Part shown: one piece after another, positions 1 through 7,637 of the stretch
Numbering within the stretch: the stretch's first letter is position 1
Layout: every line of letters starts with the position of its first letter
NCBI RefSeq assembly: GCF_028745515.1
Contig: NZ_JAQZSG010000006.1
Coordinates: 124,001-188,000 of the forward strand
Direction: 5' to 3'
DNA: 64,000 nt
Source: Paenibacillus thermotolerans
GTDB taxonomy: Bacteria; Bacillota; Bacilli; Paenibacillales; YIM-B00363
Notes under the pieces: model-generated
Seen by the model: the letters and a program-made list of their open reading frames with translations, nothing else
Databases searched by the model: none
What the model was told of the DNA's origin: nothing
Made by a program: the position numbers and the translations under genes

Positions 1-303
1 TGTAGCCTTTCTGAATCTGCGCTCAAATTGTTTTAGCGTCGGGAACTCCTTGCCGTTAACAAAGGTATAGTAACGTCTGACAGAATTTTGATAGACGCCA
101 TGATATAATTCGTCGTTCAGCTTTTCCTTGACGGAGAGTAGTAAGCGATAGGTCTTTTCGTCGTCCTTTACAATGTCGTCTAAGTCAACGCTCAGCTCAC
201 GTTCAACGATTAGCGCCTTTCCGACTTTGGAGCTTACGGACTTCTTCTTACTGGTTATTGCGTTGTCTTGTTCCAAGTATAGTCTAAACTCAACTTCTCT
301 CAT
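1..303 (-). CDS. Hypothetical protein, partial (runs off left edge)
   Basis: The reverse strand is open from an ATG at 303 down to the first base of the window, giving at least 101 residues. The protein starts MREVEFRLYLEQDN and has a mixed charged composition with no signal peptide or membrane segment. A GGGTG ribosome-binding site lies a few bases before the ATG. I do not recognise the family. It points away from the resolvase at 609-1187 with a 300-base gap in which I see no gene. The C-terminus is missing, so no function is offered. Confidence 0.6.
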   Translation of the reverse strand, partial: MREVEFRLYLEQDNAITSKKKSVSSKVGKALIVERELSVDLDDIVKDDEKTYRLLLSVKEKLNDELYHGVYQNSVRRYYTFVNGKEFPTLKQFERRFRKAT

Positions 304-587
304 AAAAACACCCTTTTCGTTGATTTTTCTTTAATATAGCATATAAACACGCAGCCGTGATTTCGTTTTTTACGGCTAAACATGGTGTTTAACCGCCAAT
401 GATTAAGAGCGATTACGAGTTATTGTTATGTTAATTGAGCGGTGTTGGATTTACGTTCCCGACCGCGAGACGGTCAAAATACGTCCCACTTCGTCAAAAA
501 CGCCAAGACCGCGCAAACCCTTGCCATGCTTAACTTTCCGCGACATTCTAACGTTGTTTCACCACATGAACCCGGACGTTACGAAAT

Positions 588-629
588 AGAAAAGCCGCCA
601 ACACCGTATTAGGCTTGGCGACTTTTAGC
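588..629 (-). terminator. Rho-independent terminator of the resolvase gene
   Basis: On the minus strand the arms AAAGTCGCCAA and TTGGCGGCTTT form a hairpin followed by a U-rich tail. The left arm overlaps the last codons of the resolvase at 609-1187, so this hairpin ends that transcript. Confidence 0.6.
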
Positions 630-1187
630 TTTAGAGCGTATCAACGTCGATTTACTTATTCCCGTCATTGCTTCTACTTGCGTATAGGAATGGCGTTCCA
701 GAAGCGATAAGGCATGTTCGATTTGTTTACGGGTAAACTTCTTCGGACGGCCTTCGCGGAAGTCAGGCGATAACTTGGCGATTGCTTTTCCTTCCTGTGT
801 CCGTTCAATAATCATATCCCGTTCAAACTGAGCGAACGCCATAAATATGTTGAATATGAGGTTGCCTGTTGCCGTATTTTCGATTATGCCGATATTTAGA
901 ACATGGACACGAATGCCCTTATCGAACAGGTCTTCAATAATACTTGTTGCGTCGCTCGCTGAACGTGCGAAGCGGTCTAGCTTCGTTACTACAAGACTAT
1001 CCCCTGTCTTCAATGTTTGGAGCAGTTTATTCAGTTCGGGACGCTGGAAATCCTTCTGACGTTGGCCTGTAAACTTTTCTTGGAATATCACCTCGCAGCC
1101 TTCCGCTCTTAACGCCTTAATCTGTGCGGTTAAATCCTGCCCCTTCGTCGATACCCTTGCGTATCCGTATTTCATTGTTTTATTCAT
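609..1187 (-). CDS. Small serine recombinase (resolvase/invertase family)
   Basis: This 192-residue protein is a resolvase/DNA invertase of the Tn3 resolvase-Hin type, which cuts and rejoins DNA through a phosphoserine link. The catalytic motif YARVST places the nucleophile at Ser13; [11 protein letters not shown] and the [14 protein letters not shown] helix follow, and residues 150-188 form the short C-terminal helix-turn-helix of small serine recombinases. Its length fits a resolvase, not a large phage integrase, so it more likely resolves multimers or inverts a segment of element A than integrates it. Start chosen at 1187, after GGGGCG. A sigma-A-type promoter and a terminator flank it, so it is a single-gene unit. 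Confidence 0.9.
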   Translation of the reverse strand: MNKTMKYGYARVSTKGQDLTAQIKALRAEGCEVIFQEKFTGQRQKDFQRPELNKLLQTLKTGDSLVVTKLDRFARSASDATSIIEDLFDKGIRVHVLNIGIIENTATGNLIFNIFMAFAQFERDMIIERTQEGKAIAKLSPDFREGRPKKFTRKQIEHALSLLERHSYTQVEAMTGISKSTLIRSKAKSRQA

Positions 1188-1241
1188 ATGTATTCGCCCC
1201 TTTACTATTGAGTATAAGTTATGAATACGTCTTATACCTTG

Positions 1242-1270
1242 ATTTTATTGGGGCGACGAAACGGTGTCAA
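1242..1270 (-). promoter_or_regulatory. Sigma-A-type promoter of the resolvase gene
   Basis: On the minus strand TTGACA (complement of 1265-1270) and TAAAAT (complement of 1242-1247) are separated by exactly 17 bases. They lie about 55 bases before the resolvase start and point at it. Confidence 0.6.
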
Positions 1271-2072
1271 TACTCTAAAGTTATGATTGCGTTGAGTGTC
1301 CAGCGTCACAATTAACGCTTACAAAACGACATATTGAAGCGGGAACGGCGCCACCACTTCGCCGTTTCTACGCATTGCATAAGGCAACCTCCCGTGGAAA
1401 GGCGTCGGCATATTGTCGGCGTCTTCTCGTCGTTTAAGGGAAGGGGCTACCACCGGGGGGGCTAGGGGGTGTTTTGTTGCCGAAAGTGCCTTTACAATTT
1501 GCGTATTATTTTCGGAAAACGAGGTTTTAATTAAAAGATTTAGCGATGTATCGCCATGACTGTCATTTGTATTGACAGTCAAAGCTGCGTTGGTTTGAAC
1601 GCTGAGCCCTCTAGCGATAGGTACTAAGGATTCCTTAGCCCCTTGTTATCTTATTCAACGTTAAGGGATAGGCCGGGGACAACGTATTTATTACGCTGCC
1701 CTAATGAGCTTCTAATTTTGTTTATAAGGCGCCTTTTTCTCGCCCCGGCATCTTTACTCTCCCCGACCGTTAAATGCCTAAAATAGCCGTTTTTTGACCC
1801 TCATATACGTCTTCCAACGATGGGTATTGGGTAGCGGTAAGGGGGATGCCAGGGGGAGCCGGGGCGGTGACAAAAACGAAACATAAACGCAAAGAATACG
1901 TACCATAGCGTCACAAACGAAGTCATATCAAAGACATAATGATTCGAACGTTCCCCGACGTTCCCCGGCGTAATCCCCGACGCCATCCCAACGATATCCC
2001 TGCGATATTGTCGCCGCTGTACCCATTGAATTAGGCGCCTATGGACGTTCCTTGGCGTCTAATTCCCTTTGG
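1271..2072. other. Gene-poor stretch, no supportable gene
   Basis: Open frames here are short, lack ribosome-binding sites and have implausible composition (for example proline/arginine-rich readings on the minus strand at 1319-1582 and 1801-1986). I see no gene, tRNA or mobile-element end. It is the first part of a 2.3-kb non-coding region of element A whose structured parts are listed separately. Confidence 0.5.
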
Positions 2073-2192
2073 GTATTGTCTGTAATTGTTGACATTATTC
2101 GAACGGGTAATGTCCGTAGAATTTGACACTAGACATATGGGGAATGTCAACGAAATTATACGTTAGTATTGTCCGTGACTCTTGACACAAAG
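2073..2192 (+). repeat. Three imperfect 25-base direct repeats (iteron-like)
   Basis: The pattern GTATTGTCCGT, then about 6 bases, then TTGACA recurs at 2073-2096, 2107-2130 and 2166-2188, each with one to three changes. Spacing of the repeat starts is 34 and 59 bases. Such spaced repeats are typical of replication-initiator or repressor binding arrays, and each includes a TTGACA that could act as a promoter -35 box. No protein that binds them can be assigned. Confidence 0.45.
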
Positions 2193-2250
2193 AAGAACAA
2201 TATATAACAAGAACCATTCATAATATATTTACTTCGTAAATATAGCGTCG

Positions 2251-2323
2251 GTAATACCGCCCCTATCGCCTTTGGCGAAGGGTCGGGGCTGCGGCGTCTT
2301 CGACGCCTTGCCACGGCTATTAC
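2251..2323 (+). ncRNA. Three-way-junction hairpin (cruciform or structured RNA)
   Basis: An outer stem pairs GTAATACCG (2251-2259) with CGGCTATTAC (2314-2323, one bulged C). Inside it are two further stems: GCCCC/GGGGC (2259-2289, enclosing TCGCC-TTT-GGCGA at 2266-2278) and GGCGTC-TTC-GACGCC (2293-2307). The complementarity is far more than chance for a non-coding stretch. It lies just downstream of the three direct repeats, so it may be part of an origin (single- or double-strand initiation structure) or a folded RNA ended by the terminator at 2523. Confidence 0.45.
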
Positions 2324-2522
2324 TTTCCCCTTAAAAATGTCGTTGTCACTACCAACGAAGATATTATTAAAGGTTGCCAAAGGTACATCGGAGCCGTTAG
2401 GCGACGACATTAACCCCGTAAGGGACGCCCTCCCCCTTTAACGTCCGTTAATATTCCGATGAATTAGGCATAGATAACGAAGGGGTGAGCGATGCACTCA
2501 TCCTAGCTAAGCAAACGCTCCA

Positions 2523-2553
2523 AAAGGGTCTAAATAATATGTAGACCCTTTTT
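2523..2553 (+). terminator. Strong rho-independent terminator
   Basis: A perfect 10-base stem AAAGGGTCTA (2523-2532) / TAGACCCTTT (2542-2551) with a 9-base loop is followed by TTTCT. No protein gene precedes it on the plus strand for over 1 kb, which supports a non-coding transcript in 2200-2550. The flanking A-run means it could also stop leftward transcripts. Confidence 0.6.
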
Positions 2554-2734
2554 CTATGTCGTATAATAACGAAAGATAAGCTACTTTTAACGGATTCTAT
2601 ATGTAACCTGCCGAGCAAGCGTCCCTTTAAGGTGGGTCACAAATACATACACACTTATTCCCCATCAACCAACACAGGGATACTCATAAAGTGAGCGTCC
2701 CAGATAACGAAGGGTGTATAGATTACATACACCC

Positions 2735-2860
2735 TTATTGTTCCCCACCAAGCAAGCGTTCCAGCTCGGCGATTTCCTTCGCAATCGAATCGTTGTCGCG
2801 CTTGTTTTCGATATTGGCGTAGATTGCATGATTTTTGACTATGTAAAGCCCTACGGACAT
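2735..2860 (-). CDS. Small hypothetical protein
   Basis: A 41-residue reverse-strand frame begins MSVGLYIVKNHAIYANIENK and ends IAELERLLGGEQ, with coding-like composition and an amphipathic helical C-terminus. The only ribosome-binding site is a weak GAGTGAG very close to the ATG. Similar bases to its 3' end (GCAAGCG, TACACACTTATT) recur about 100 bases downstream, as if a decayed partial copy lay there. I do not recognise it. Confidence 0.35.
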   Translation of the reverse strand: MSVGLYIVKNHAIYANIENKRDNDSIAKEIAELERLLGGEQ

Positions 2861-3156
2861 TACTCACTCTAGCGCTCGAAACGTAAAAGTCCGACAAGTA
2901 TCCTTCGTCGTCAGGGGTCGCCGGGGTAACGCTGAAAAGCCGCGCCAATACTGGGTTTTTTCAATGTTAAGCAAAATTCATAAAATGTTCACATTTATAG
3001 CATTGTATTTTACTTGTTCTGCCCACCTATATAACGTAGACATAAACGTTAATATAGCGTTAAGTTAGACGTTTAGGTTAAAAGTTGAGAATTACGATTA
3101 AGCATTTAGATTAAGTTCGCTTCGATAGAAGCGCCGTAAGGATTTAAGGCAAAGTA

Positions 3157-3205
3157 TGTCCTTCGGACACAAAGAAGAATATCGCCTTCGGCGACTGCTA
3201 CGCAG
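3157..3205 (+). repeat. Cluster of three short hairpins
   Basis: Three perfect mini-palindromes lie nearly end to end: TGTCC-TTC-GGACA (3157-3169), TCGCC-TTC-GGCGA (3182-3194) and CTGC-TAC-GCAG (3195-3205). They sit in non-coding DNA between 2.9 and 3.5 kb. They resemble the stem-loops in 2251-2323 and may be recognised as DNA cruciforms or as RNA. Confidence 0.4.
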
Positions 3206-3338
3206 ACACTCTAAATTTCAATACCTTAATCTTTGTTGAAAAGAACAACGACATTATATAAATAAAAACAAATACCAAAGTTCCGCGGCGCCTTCCCTCC
3301 TGCAACGGGGTCGGCGTTGCATTTTTTAATTTCTTTAC

Positions 3339-3502
3339 TTGTCAAAATATTTGATAGCCCATATATGTAATGTGCGAGCTTCCTTGCGAATGCTGTTTCG
3401 CGGTTGCCCCTGACGAAAAGCTGACCCGCACATTATACGTATCAGGTAAAGCAACGCACATACCCGCGCTTCGCCCCGACGGTCTCCGTTTGGGGCTTTT
3501 TT
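3339..3502 (+). ncRNA. Possible structured leader or small RNA ahead of the XRE operon
   Basis: TTGTCA (3339-3344) and TATATG (3362-3367) are 17 bases apart and could form a promoter. Downstream, TAATGTGCG (3368-3376) is perfectly complementary to CGCACATTA (3427-3435), with further pairing inside. The segment closes with a terminator, GCCCC/GGGGC enclosing ACGG/CCGT and then six T (3473-3502). A short RNA of about 130 bases, or an attenuator for the operon starting at 3549, fits. The start point overlaps the first stem, so the inverted repeat could instead be an operator. Confidence 0.4.
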
Positions 3503-3548
3503 CTTTACCCTTTATATCCAATTTTTTGACTAGGGGGTGTGAAATGGA

Positions 3549-3797
3549 ATGAAGCATCTGGACGGAAGCGAAATTCGACTAATACGTCGAACCGCGGGAT
3601 TGACTCAAGCTGAATTTGGAAATCGAATCGGGTTGTCGTACAGCACTATTTCCAAAATTGAACGTGGCGACTTAGCGGCGACCGAAGAAACAGTTAGCCA
3701 TATTTGCCGGGTATTCAACGTAGATAAAGAAAGGCTTAGAGCGCTTAAATCCGCGGTTAAACCATTCGGCGAAGGGGGGGGGCTAAGATGGCGTTAA
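3549..3797 (+). CDS. XRE-family transcriptional regulator
   Basis: The 82-residue protein is essentially one Cro/C1-type helix-turn-helix domain: EIRLIRRTAGLTQAEFGNR is followed by the recognition helix around LSYSTISKIERGD at residues 30-43. It heads a tightly packed rightward operon (3549-6460) and overlaps the next gene by 10 bases. An AGGGGGTG site precedes it. It probably regulates this operon, possibly through the inverted repeat at 3368-3435. The C-terminus (GEGGGLRWR) is not conserved-looking and results from reading into the next gene's ribosome-binding site. Confidence 0.8.
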   Translation: MKHLDGSEIRLIRRTAGLTQAEFGNRIGLSYSTISKIERGDLAATEETVSHICRVFNVDKERLRALKSAVKPFGEGGGLRWR

Positions 3798-4126
3798 AAG
3801 ACGTTACTAACGCCTTGGACACCGCTACTAATGACGACTTGACCAATGATTCAATTCTTGAAGTGGTTCGCGCTTTGTTCGTTGGTGGAGTTGACTTAAA
3901 CGGGAATCTCAAAATGACACCGTTTAATCGGCGCTGGTTATCGTTTGAAAGCTTTCGAGAAGATTTGCCAATGTATGAAGCCAAAAGACGTCAAGCAATC
4001 GAGTATGACATTCAAAATAATGCGGGATTATCCCGGAAAAAATCGAAGCTGAAAAATGCTTGTACGGACAAACGGAAATACAACTTTCCAAAACCTACCG
4101 AGGGGGGATGTTTGAATGGGAATTAA
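3788..4126 (+). CDS. Hypothetical protein
   Basis: The 112-residue soluble protein starts with ATG after a run of G (AAGGGGGGGG). It overlaps the XRE gene upstream and the coiled-coil gene downstream, so all three are translationally coupled. The C-terminal half is very basic (RKKSKLKNACTDKRKY), which hints at nucleic-acid contact. I do not recognise a family. Confidence 0.6.
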   Translation: MALKDVTNALDTATNDDLTNDSILEVVRALFVGGVDLNGNLKMTPFNRRWLSFESFREDLPMYEAKRRQAIEYDIQNNAGLSRKKSKLKNACTDKRKYNFPKPTEGGCLNGN

Positions 4127-4616
4127 AGACTTGTTTCAAGAGTTCAGGGCAACAAAGGAACGCTTCGATACGCGGTTTGCCGAAAATAAAAAACGGACGG
4201 ATAAGTTGAGTACCGAGCTTCGGGAACTGAAAGCAAAATATGACGATAGGCTTTATCAAGAAGAAGCGGGCGGCGATATATTTACCGCAGAGGAACAGGC
4301 CGAGTTGAAGAAGCGTATTCGTGAGATTGCCGACGAAATCGAAGAACTTGAAAAACGAAATAACTTCAACCGTCGCGGACGTACCCAAGCGTTGCTTGAA
4401 CTTATCCCGGCGATGAAGGAACGCGCCGAGAAGCGTCGAGCCGAGCTTGTTAAGGAACATGAAGCGCAAGCTGAACACGTTAAACGTTGCTTGGCGGAAT
4501 ACTTACTTGCCGTTAAGGGTTTGCATAACGTCGAAAGCGAGTCCGTCGATTATGTTCTATCGTTATACGACGGGTGGATTCCGCAACGGTCAAATGGTTC
4601 CGTCGGTTCCTTATGA
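4116..4616 (+). CDS. Coiled-coil hypothetical protein, probably frameshifted near its 3' end
   Basis: The first 150 residues are a charged coiled coil (TRFAENKKRTDKLSTELREL, then KKRIREIADEIEELEKR). The frame ends at 4616 with an unlikely tail (DGWIPQRSNGSVGSL). From about 4570 the next frame carries coding-like sequence, VPYDGGEYGVLPQTVTDAY ending LPEWVNAYQGGI at 4713, directly before the next gene's ribosome-binding site. The original product therefore probably continued to 4713 and a one-base change lies around 4555-4575. It could be a true mutation, a sequencing error or a recoding site. Function unknown. Confidence 0.6.
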   Translation: MGIKDLFQEFRATKERFDTRFAENKKRTDKLSTELRELKAKYDDRLYQEEAGGDIFTAEEQAELKKRIREIADEIEELEKRNNFNRRGRTQALLELIPAMKERAEKRRAELVKEHEAQAEHVKRCLAEYLLAVKGLHNVESESVDYVLSLYDGWIPQRSNGSVGSL

Positions 4617-4716
4617 CGGCGGTGAATATGGCGTACTTCCTCAAACGGTGACAGACGCCTACAAAGATGGAAAGTTGCCCGAATGGGTCAATGCTTACCA
4701 AGGGGGGATTTAAACC

Positions 4717-5160
4717 ATGACGAAGACAATTCAAGACATAAAGAATGATATTGCTATGTGTGACGCCGAAGCGAAAAGTATTCGGAAACTGTTATCCGCG
4801 GGGTACGCAGCTACAAGTGGTCAAGTCGTAAACGAAGCGGAGGAAAGACGGAAAGTATATCAAGCGGATATTCGCAAACGTATTGACGCTGGGGAACACG
4901 TTTCCACTGCTGAATTATTTATGGACGGATACGCCAAGGCGGACGAAGCGCGTAAAGCGAATGAAGCACAATCAACAATGACCATTACAGCGGAAGAGTT
5001 GGCGGGCAACAAAGATAATACGAATCGCTCGACGAAAGAAGCCGCCGCTAATGTGGGTGTAACTTTCGAATACGAACAAGGCGACAAAGCGAAGATAGAA
5101 TCACTTCAAAAGCAGCTTGAAGCAATTAGCACCGAACTTGCGAAATACATGAATCAATAA
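4717..5160 (+). CDS. Hypothetical protein with helical ends
   Basis: This 147-residue acidic, alanine/glutamate-rich protein has predicted helices at both ends (IQDIKNDIAMCDAEAKSIRK; KIESLQKQLEAISTELAKYM) and a less ordered middle. It starts with ATG after AAGGGGGGAT. It belongs to the 3549-6460 operon. No family is recognised. Confidence 0.6.
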   Translation: MTKTIQDIKNDIAMCDAEAKSIRKLLSAGYAATSGQVVNEAEERRKVYQADIRKRIDAGEHVSTAELFMDGYAKADEARKANEAQSTMTITAEELAGNKDNTNRSTKEAAANVGVTFEYEQGDKAKIESLQKQLEAISTELAKYMNQ

Positions 5161-5227
5161 TCAGGCGTCGTTAGTTTGCGGCGCGATTACTGTCTTCGTG
5201 ACAATATTATAAGGGGGGTCTATACAC

Positions 5228-5536
5228 ATGAAACATATTCTATCCGTCGCTAGTCGCGTTAACGGTTCGGCTAACGTAAAACTTATTAACCACGTTGAAA
5301 CTAATAGCGGTTCAAGTGGGATTGACTTCAAAGGTAAAGCTGTCATTTCGAACATTCCCGCGGGTGAAACCGTTTCGGTTATCGTTGACGGTAAAGAAGT
5401 ATTGAGCGCCAACGCCGACGGTACTTATGCGTTCCAATTCCGTACTTTGCCACGCGGGTTCCAAGAAACGGTCAATATTTACGTTGTGGTTACAAACGAG
5501 GGCGTTTGCGACATGGAACTTTCCTTAAACGCTTAA
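5228..5536 (+). CDS. Small beta-rich protein, possible Ig-like/structural
   Basis: The 102-residue protein alternates hydrophobic and polar residues in short strands (VSVIVDGKEVLSANADGTYAF, TVNIYVVVTNEGV), as in an immunoglobulin-like or carbohydrate-binding fold. Such small beta proteins are common as phage decoration or adhesion proteins, but no family can be named. AAGGGGGGTC provides the ribosome-binding site, and a terminator follows at 5545. Confidence 0.6.
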   Translation: MKHILSVASRVNGSANVKLINHVETNSGSSGIDFKGKAVISNIPAGETVSVIVDGKEVLSANADGTYAFQFRTLPRGFQETVNIYVVVTNEGVCDMELSLNA

Positions 5537-5544
5537 CATATAAG

Positions 5545-5573
5545 GGTGTCGGGGTCTCCCCGGCTCCTTTTTT
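5545..5573 (+). terminator. Rho-independent terminator
   Basis: CGGGG-TCT-CCCCG is followed by GCTCC and a run of T. It lies between the beta-rich gene and the next small gene, so the operon probably has a partial stop here. Confidence 0.5.
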
Positions 5574-5592
5574 CGTATTAGGGGGCGGTTGT

Positions 5593-5970
5593 ATGACAGA
5601 CCAAGAGCGTTGGAGCGAAGTCAACCAGCTTTTAAGTGAAATCAGCGTTGCCCTTTACGGATTCGATATTTACATGGCTATGAATTACGCGGAAAGAACC
5701 GCTTTCGCATCGTCAGAGGAAGCAGCTAAAATACGGGCAATCCATCAAGAAAAATGGCGCAGGGAAGCCGCAGTAAGACGGGTAAAAATGACGTCCGAAG
5801 AACGTGAACGTCATGACAAGGAAATGCGTTTACTAAACCTTGAACTGGAAAAGGTAAATCGCGAAATCGAAGCGTTTGATAGGCGCTATAAGAACCGGAG
5901 CGAACGTGTTCGGGAAAGTAAACACGCATCGTCAAAAGCAACACGTCAGGGGGTGATAAAAGATGAATGA
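5593..5970 (+). CDS. Coiled-coil hypothetical protein
   Basis: Starting at the ATG at 5593, which follows AGGGGGCGG, the product has 125 residues. It is strongly charged, and residues 60-110 form a long helix (EERERHDKEMRLLNLELEK). It overlaps the helix-turn-helix gene at 5963 by 8 bases. Pairs of small coiled-coil and helix-turn-helix genes are common in packaging or regulatory modules, but nothing here fixes the role. Confidence 0.6.
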   Translation: MTDQERWSEVNQLLSEISVALYGFDIYMAMNYAERTAFASSEEAAKIRAIHQEKWRREAAVRRVKMTSEERERHDKEMRLLNLELEKVNREIEAFDRRYKNRSERVRESKHASSKATRQGVIKDE

Positions 5971-6460
5971 AGATGTGAGAAAGAACGACCAAACAGAAAC
6001 CGAAGAATTAGACCCTCGTCCATACATGAAGGGTCTTACTGTAACAGAAATCAGGGCGGTCGAGCTGCTTGCACGTAAGTCACCGCAACAGTCTTACCGT
6101 GAAATCGCTAATACGCTGGGGATTTCCGAAAGACACCTGCGAAGAATCCGCGACAAGCGACAAGTTGAACTTGCAGTACGGGAACGAGCGCTAGAAATCC
6201 AGTCGGAAGATTTACCCGACGTTCTCAGCGCACTTGCGAAGAAGGCCAAGCGCGGCGACCTTAAAGCGATTGAGATGTATCTTGTTATGCAGGGTATCAA
6301 CGTCAATAAGTCAGAAGTTGTCCAGAAGGTTCACAAAGTTTCCGAACCGCTTGAAAAGCTGTCTGACGCTGAACTTGACGCCGAACTGGAAGCGTTGAAG
6401 AAGGAAGTTATGGGCGGCAACGTCGTGAAGTTCCACAATCGCAGAAAGAATGAAAACTAA
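5963..6460 (+). CDS. Helix-turn-helix protein, resembling phage terminase-small/phBC6A51-type
   Basis: In 165 residues, positions 25-70 form a helix-turn-helix (TEIRAVELLARKSPQQSYREI, then LGISERHLRRIRDKRQV). It is followed by a region like that of small-terminase-type phage proteins, where substrate sites are read (LPDVLSALAKKAKRGDLKAI). The last 40 residues are charged. No large terminase is beside it, so a transcriptional or recruitment role is equally possible. It is the last gene of the rightward operon, and a terminator follows at once. Confidence 0.6.
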   Translation: MNEDVRKNDQTETEELDPRPYMKGLTVTEIRAVELLARKSPQQSYREIANTLGISERHLRRIRDKRQVELAVRERALEIQSEDLPDVLSALAKKAKRGDLKAIEMYLVMQGINVNKSEVVQKVHKVSEPLEKLSDAELDAELEALKKEVMGGNVVKFHNRRKNEN

Positions 6461-6485
6461 CCCGCCGATGATTGGCGGGTCGTCT
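6460..6485 (+). terminator. Rho-independent terminator ending the 3549-6460 operon
   Basis: ACCCGCC and GGCGGGT pair over a 7-base loop, followed by CGTCTTT. The left arm begins in the stop codon of the preceding gene. Confidence 0.55.
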
Positions 6486-6514
6486 TTATCTTTGAGCAAA
6501 ATAACAAGGCCTTA

Positions 6515-7225
6515 TTACGTGTGGACGAGCTCTCTCGCCAACTCCCTCTTAATAAACCCTATTAAGTAACTTAGTGTATGGAAACCCTTGTTAATCTTGC
6601 TTTGTGCTATTTTTAGTCCATGGATTAAGTCTGCTTCAGCGAAGCGCTCTTGCAGTATCATTAAATTTATAATGTTATCGCGTTGTTGCTTTCTGAACCT
6701 TAATGTTTCCGATTCTTTAATGTGTATGTTACATAATGCTAAATCAATAGCCTCTTTTAAGTGCTTACTTAGTTCCAGCTTTGGAGGAGTACTCATAATC
6801 CTAATGCCTGGGGTATCGGGGGATAGTCCTCGAATGTTTCTAATGCTTGTACCGAAGAAGATTACATTTTCAAATGTAGCACCATGAAAAGAAGCCCTTT
6901 CAAGCTTTGTATGATAAAAAAGGGTGTCCTTAAATGCCGCACCGTGAAAACGACTTCCAGTTAATTTTGCATGTTTGAACTCACTTCCAACAAACGTAGC
7001 TCCATTGAATCCACAATATTTCATGCTCGCTTTGTTAAAGTTAACGAAAGAAAAGTTCGAACGAGTAAATCTGGAATGTATAGAATCGCTTTTATTGAAG
7101 TCTTTATATAGAAAATTCCTATCGGTTCTTTCTTCACCTTTATAGCTAAAGAACTTATTTCGGCGAGGTTCTTCAACTTTTTTAGATTGCTTTCGTTTAG
7201 TGAATTTCCGTCTCGCCTTATTCAT
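6515..7225 (-). CDS. Pentapeptide-repeat protein
   Basis: The 236-residue protein has a very basic N-terminus (MNKARRKFTKRKQSKK) and then about 15 pentapeptide repeats of the A(D/N)LXX type between residues 35 and 130 (FTRSNFSFVNFNKASMKYCG, FVGSEFKHAKLTGSRFHGAA). These fold as a right-handed quadrilateral beta helix. Residues 150-236 form an unrelated helical tail. Some family members mimic DNA and protect gyrase; others are structural or belong to defence proteins, so the role is open. It is transcribed alone, opposite to the operon at 3549-6460. GGGGG precedes the ATG. Confidence 0.8.
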   Translation of the reverse strand: MNKARRKFTKRKQSKKVEEPRRNKFFSYKGEERTDRNFLYKDFNKSDSIHSRFTRSNFSFVNFNKASMKYCGFNGATFVGSEFKHAKLTGSRFHGAAFKDTLFYHTKLERASFHGATFENVIFFGTSIRNIRGLSPDTPGIRIMSTPPKLELSKHLKEAIDLALCNIHIKESETLRFRKQQRDNIINLMILQERFAEADLIHGLKIAQSKINKGFHTLSYLIGFIKRELARELVHT

Positions 7226-7234
7226 AAATACCCC

Positions 7235-7384
7235 CTAAACGCAAAAAACAACCGTAGGCGGTTGTTGTGTCCTGTTGCATTTGACCCCGCACAATTGAGA
7301 GGCAGTCAAAAAGGCGATAACCTTTACAACAACAAGGCTAAGGAAACCTACTACAGTGGCTATTTCACCAATAGCTGTCACCAT
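7235..7384 (-). CDS. Small hydrophobic peptide, possible type I toxin
   Basis: The 49-residue frame starts after a good site (AAAGGGGTGG, 6 bases before ATG). It has one membrane-spanning helix (IATVVGFLSLVVVKVIAFLTA) and a cysteine-bearing tail, the general form of TxpA/BsrG-type toxins. A terminator hairpin (7247-7266) lies inside the last codons, so an RNA ending there would lack the stop codon; the true product or RNA end may differ. The 5' leader (7385-7480) is GC-rich and foldable, as is usual for toxin mRNAs under antisense control. I could not confirm an antisense RNA promoter. Confidence 0.4.
   Translation of the reverse strand: MVTAIGEIATVVGFLSLVVVKVIAFLTASQLCGVKCNRTQQPPTVVFCV
7247..7266 (-). 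terminator. Rho-independent terminator
   Basis: On the minus strand AACAACCG and CGGTTGTT pair over a 4-base loop and are followed by six T. It overlaps the 3' end of the small hydrophobic reading frame. Confidence 0.6.
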
Positions 7385-7487
7385 AGGAACCACCCCTTTC
7401 ATGTGCTCCACGACTTTTAGCCCCCAGTCCGTCCGTAGACCGTCCCTTGGTACCCAATCTCTCAACTGGGCGGGGCAGGGCGAGAAA

Positions 7488-7516
7488 ATAGTACCACATA
7501 TTTCAGTTTTCAACAA
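7488..7516 (-). promoter_or_regulatory. Promoter for the toxin-like transcript
   Basis: On the minus strand TTGTTG and TACTAT are 17 bases apart, with TGG before the -10 (extended -10). The transcript would run about 240 bases to the terminator at 7247. Confidence 0.45.
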
Positions 7517-7572
7517 GATTTTATCATCATTTTAACTCGCACGTCCTAAAATTGGCTCAAGATTTCCTGAAG

Positions 7573-7618
7573 TTTACATCCAGTGATTAGACTATATATA
7601 ATCTAGTTATGAACTAGA
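7573..7618 (+). promoter_or_regulatory. Promoter with overlapping palindrome for the Abi-like gene
   Basis: TTTACA (7573-7578) and TATAAT (7597-7602) are 18 bases apart. A palindrome, TCTAGTT-ATG-AACTAGA (7602-7618), covers the expected transcription start, so a dimeric repressor could block initiation. This suits control of a potentially toxic defence gene. Confidence 0.55.
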
Positions 7619-7637
7619 ATTGAATGGGGCGACAGTC

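Noticed and set aside
609..1187. Small serine recombinase as the integrase of element A
   Set aside because: Its size and C-terminal domain are of resolvase type; skin-like insertions use large serine recombinases, and that of element A probably lies left of the window.
1319..1582. 87-residue minus-strand frame and similar frames at 1801-1986 and 2156-2410
   Set aside because: No ribosome-binding sites, arginine/proline-rich runs and overlap with hairpins; not convincing as genes.
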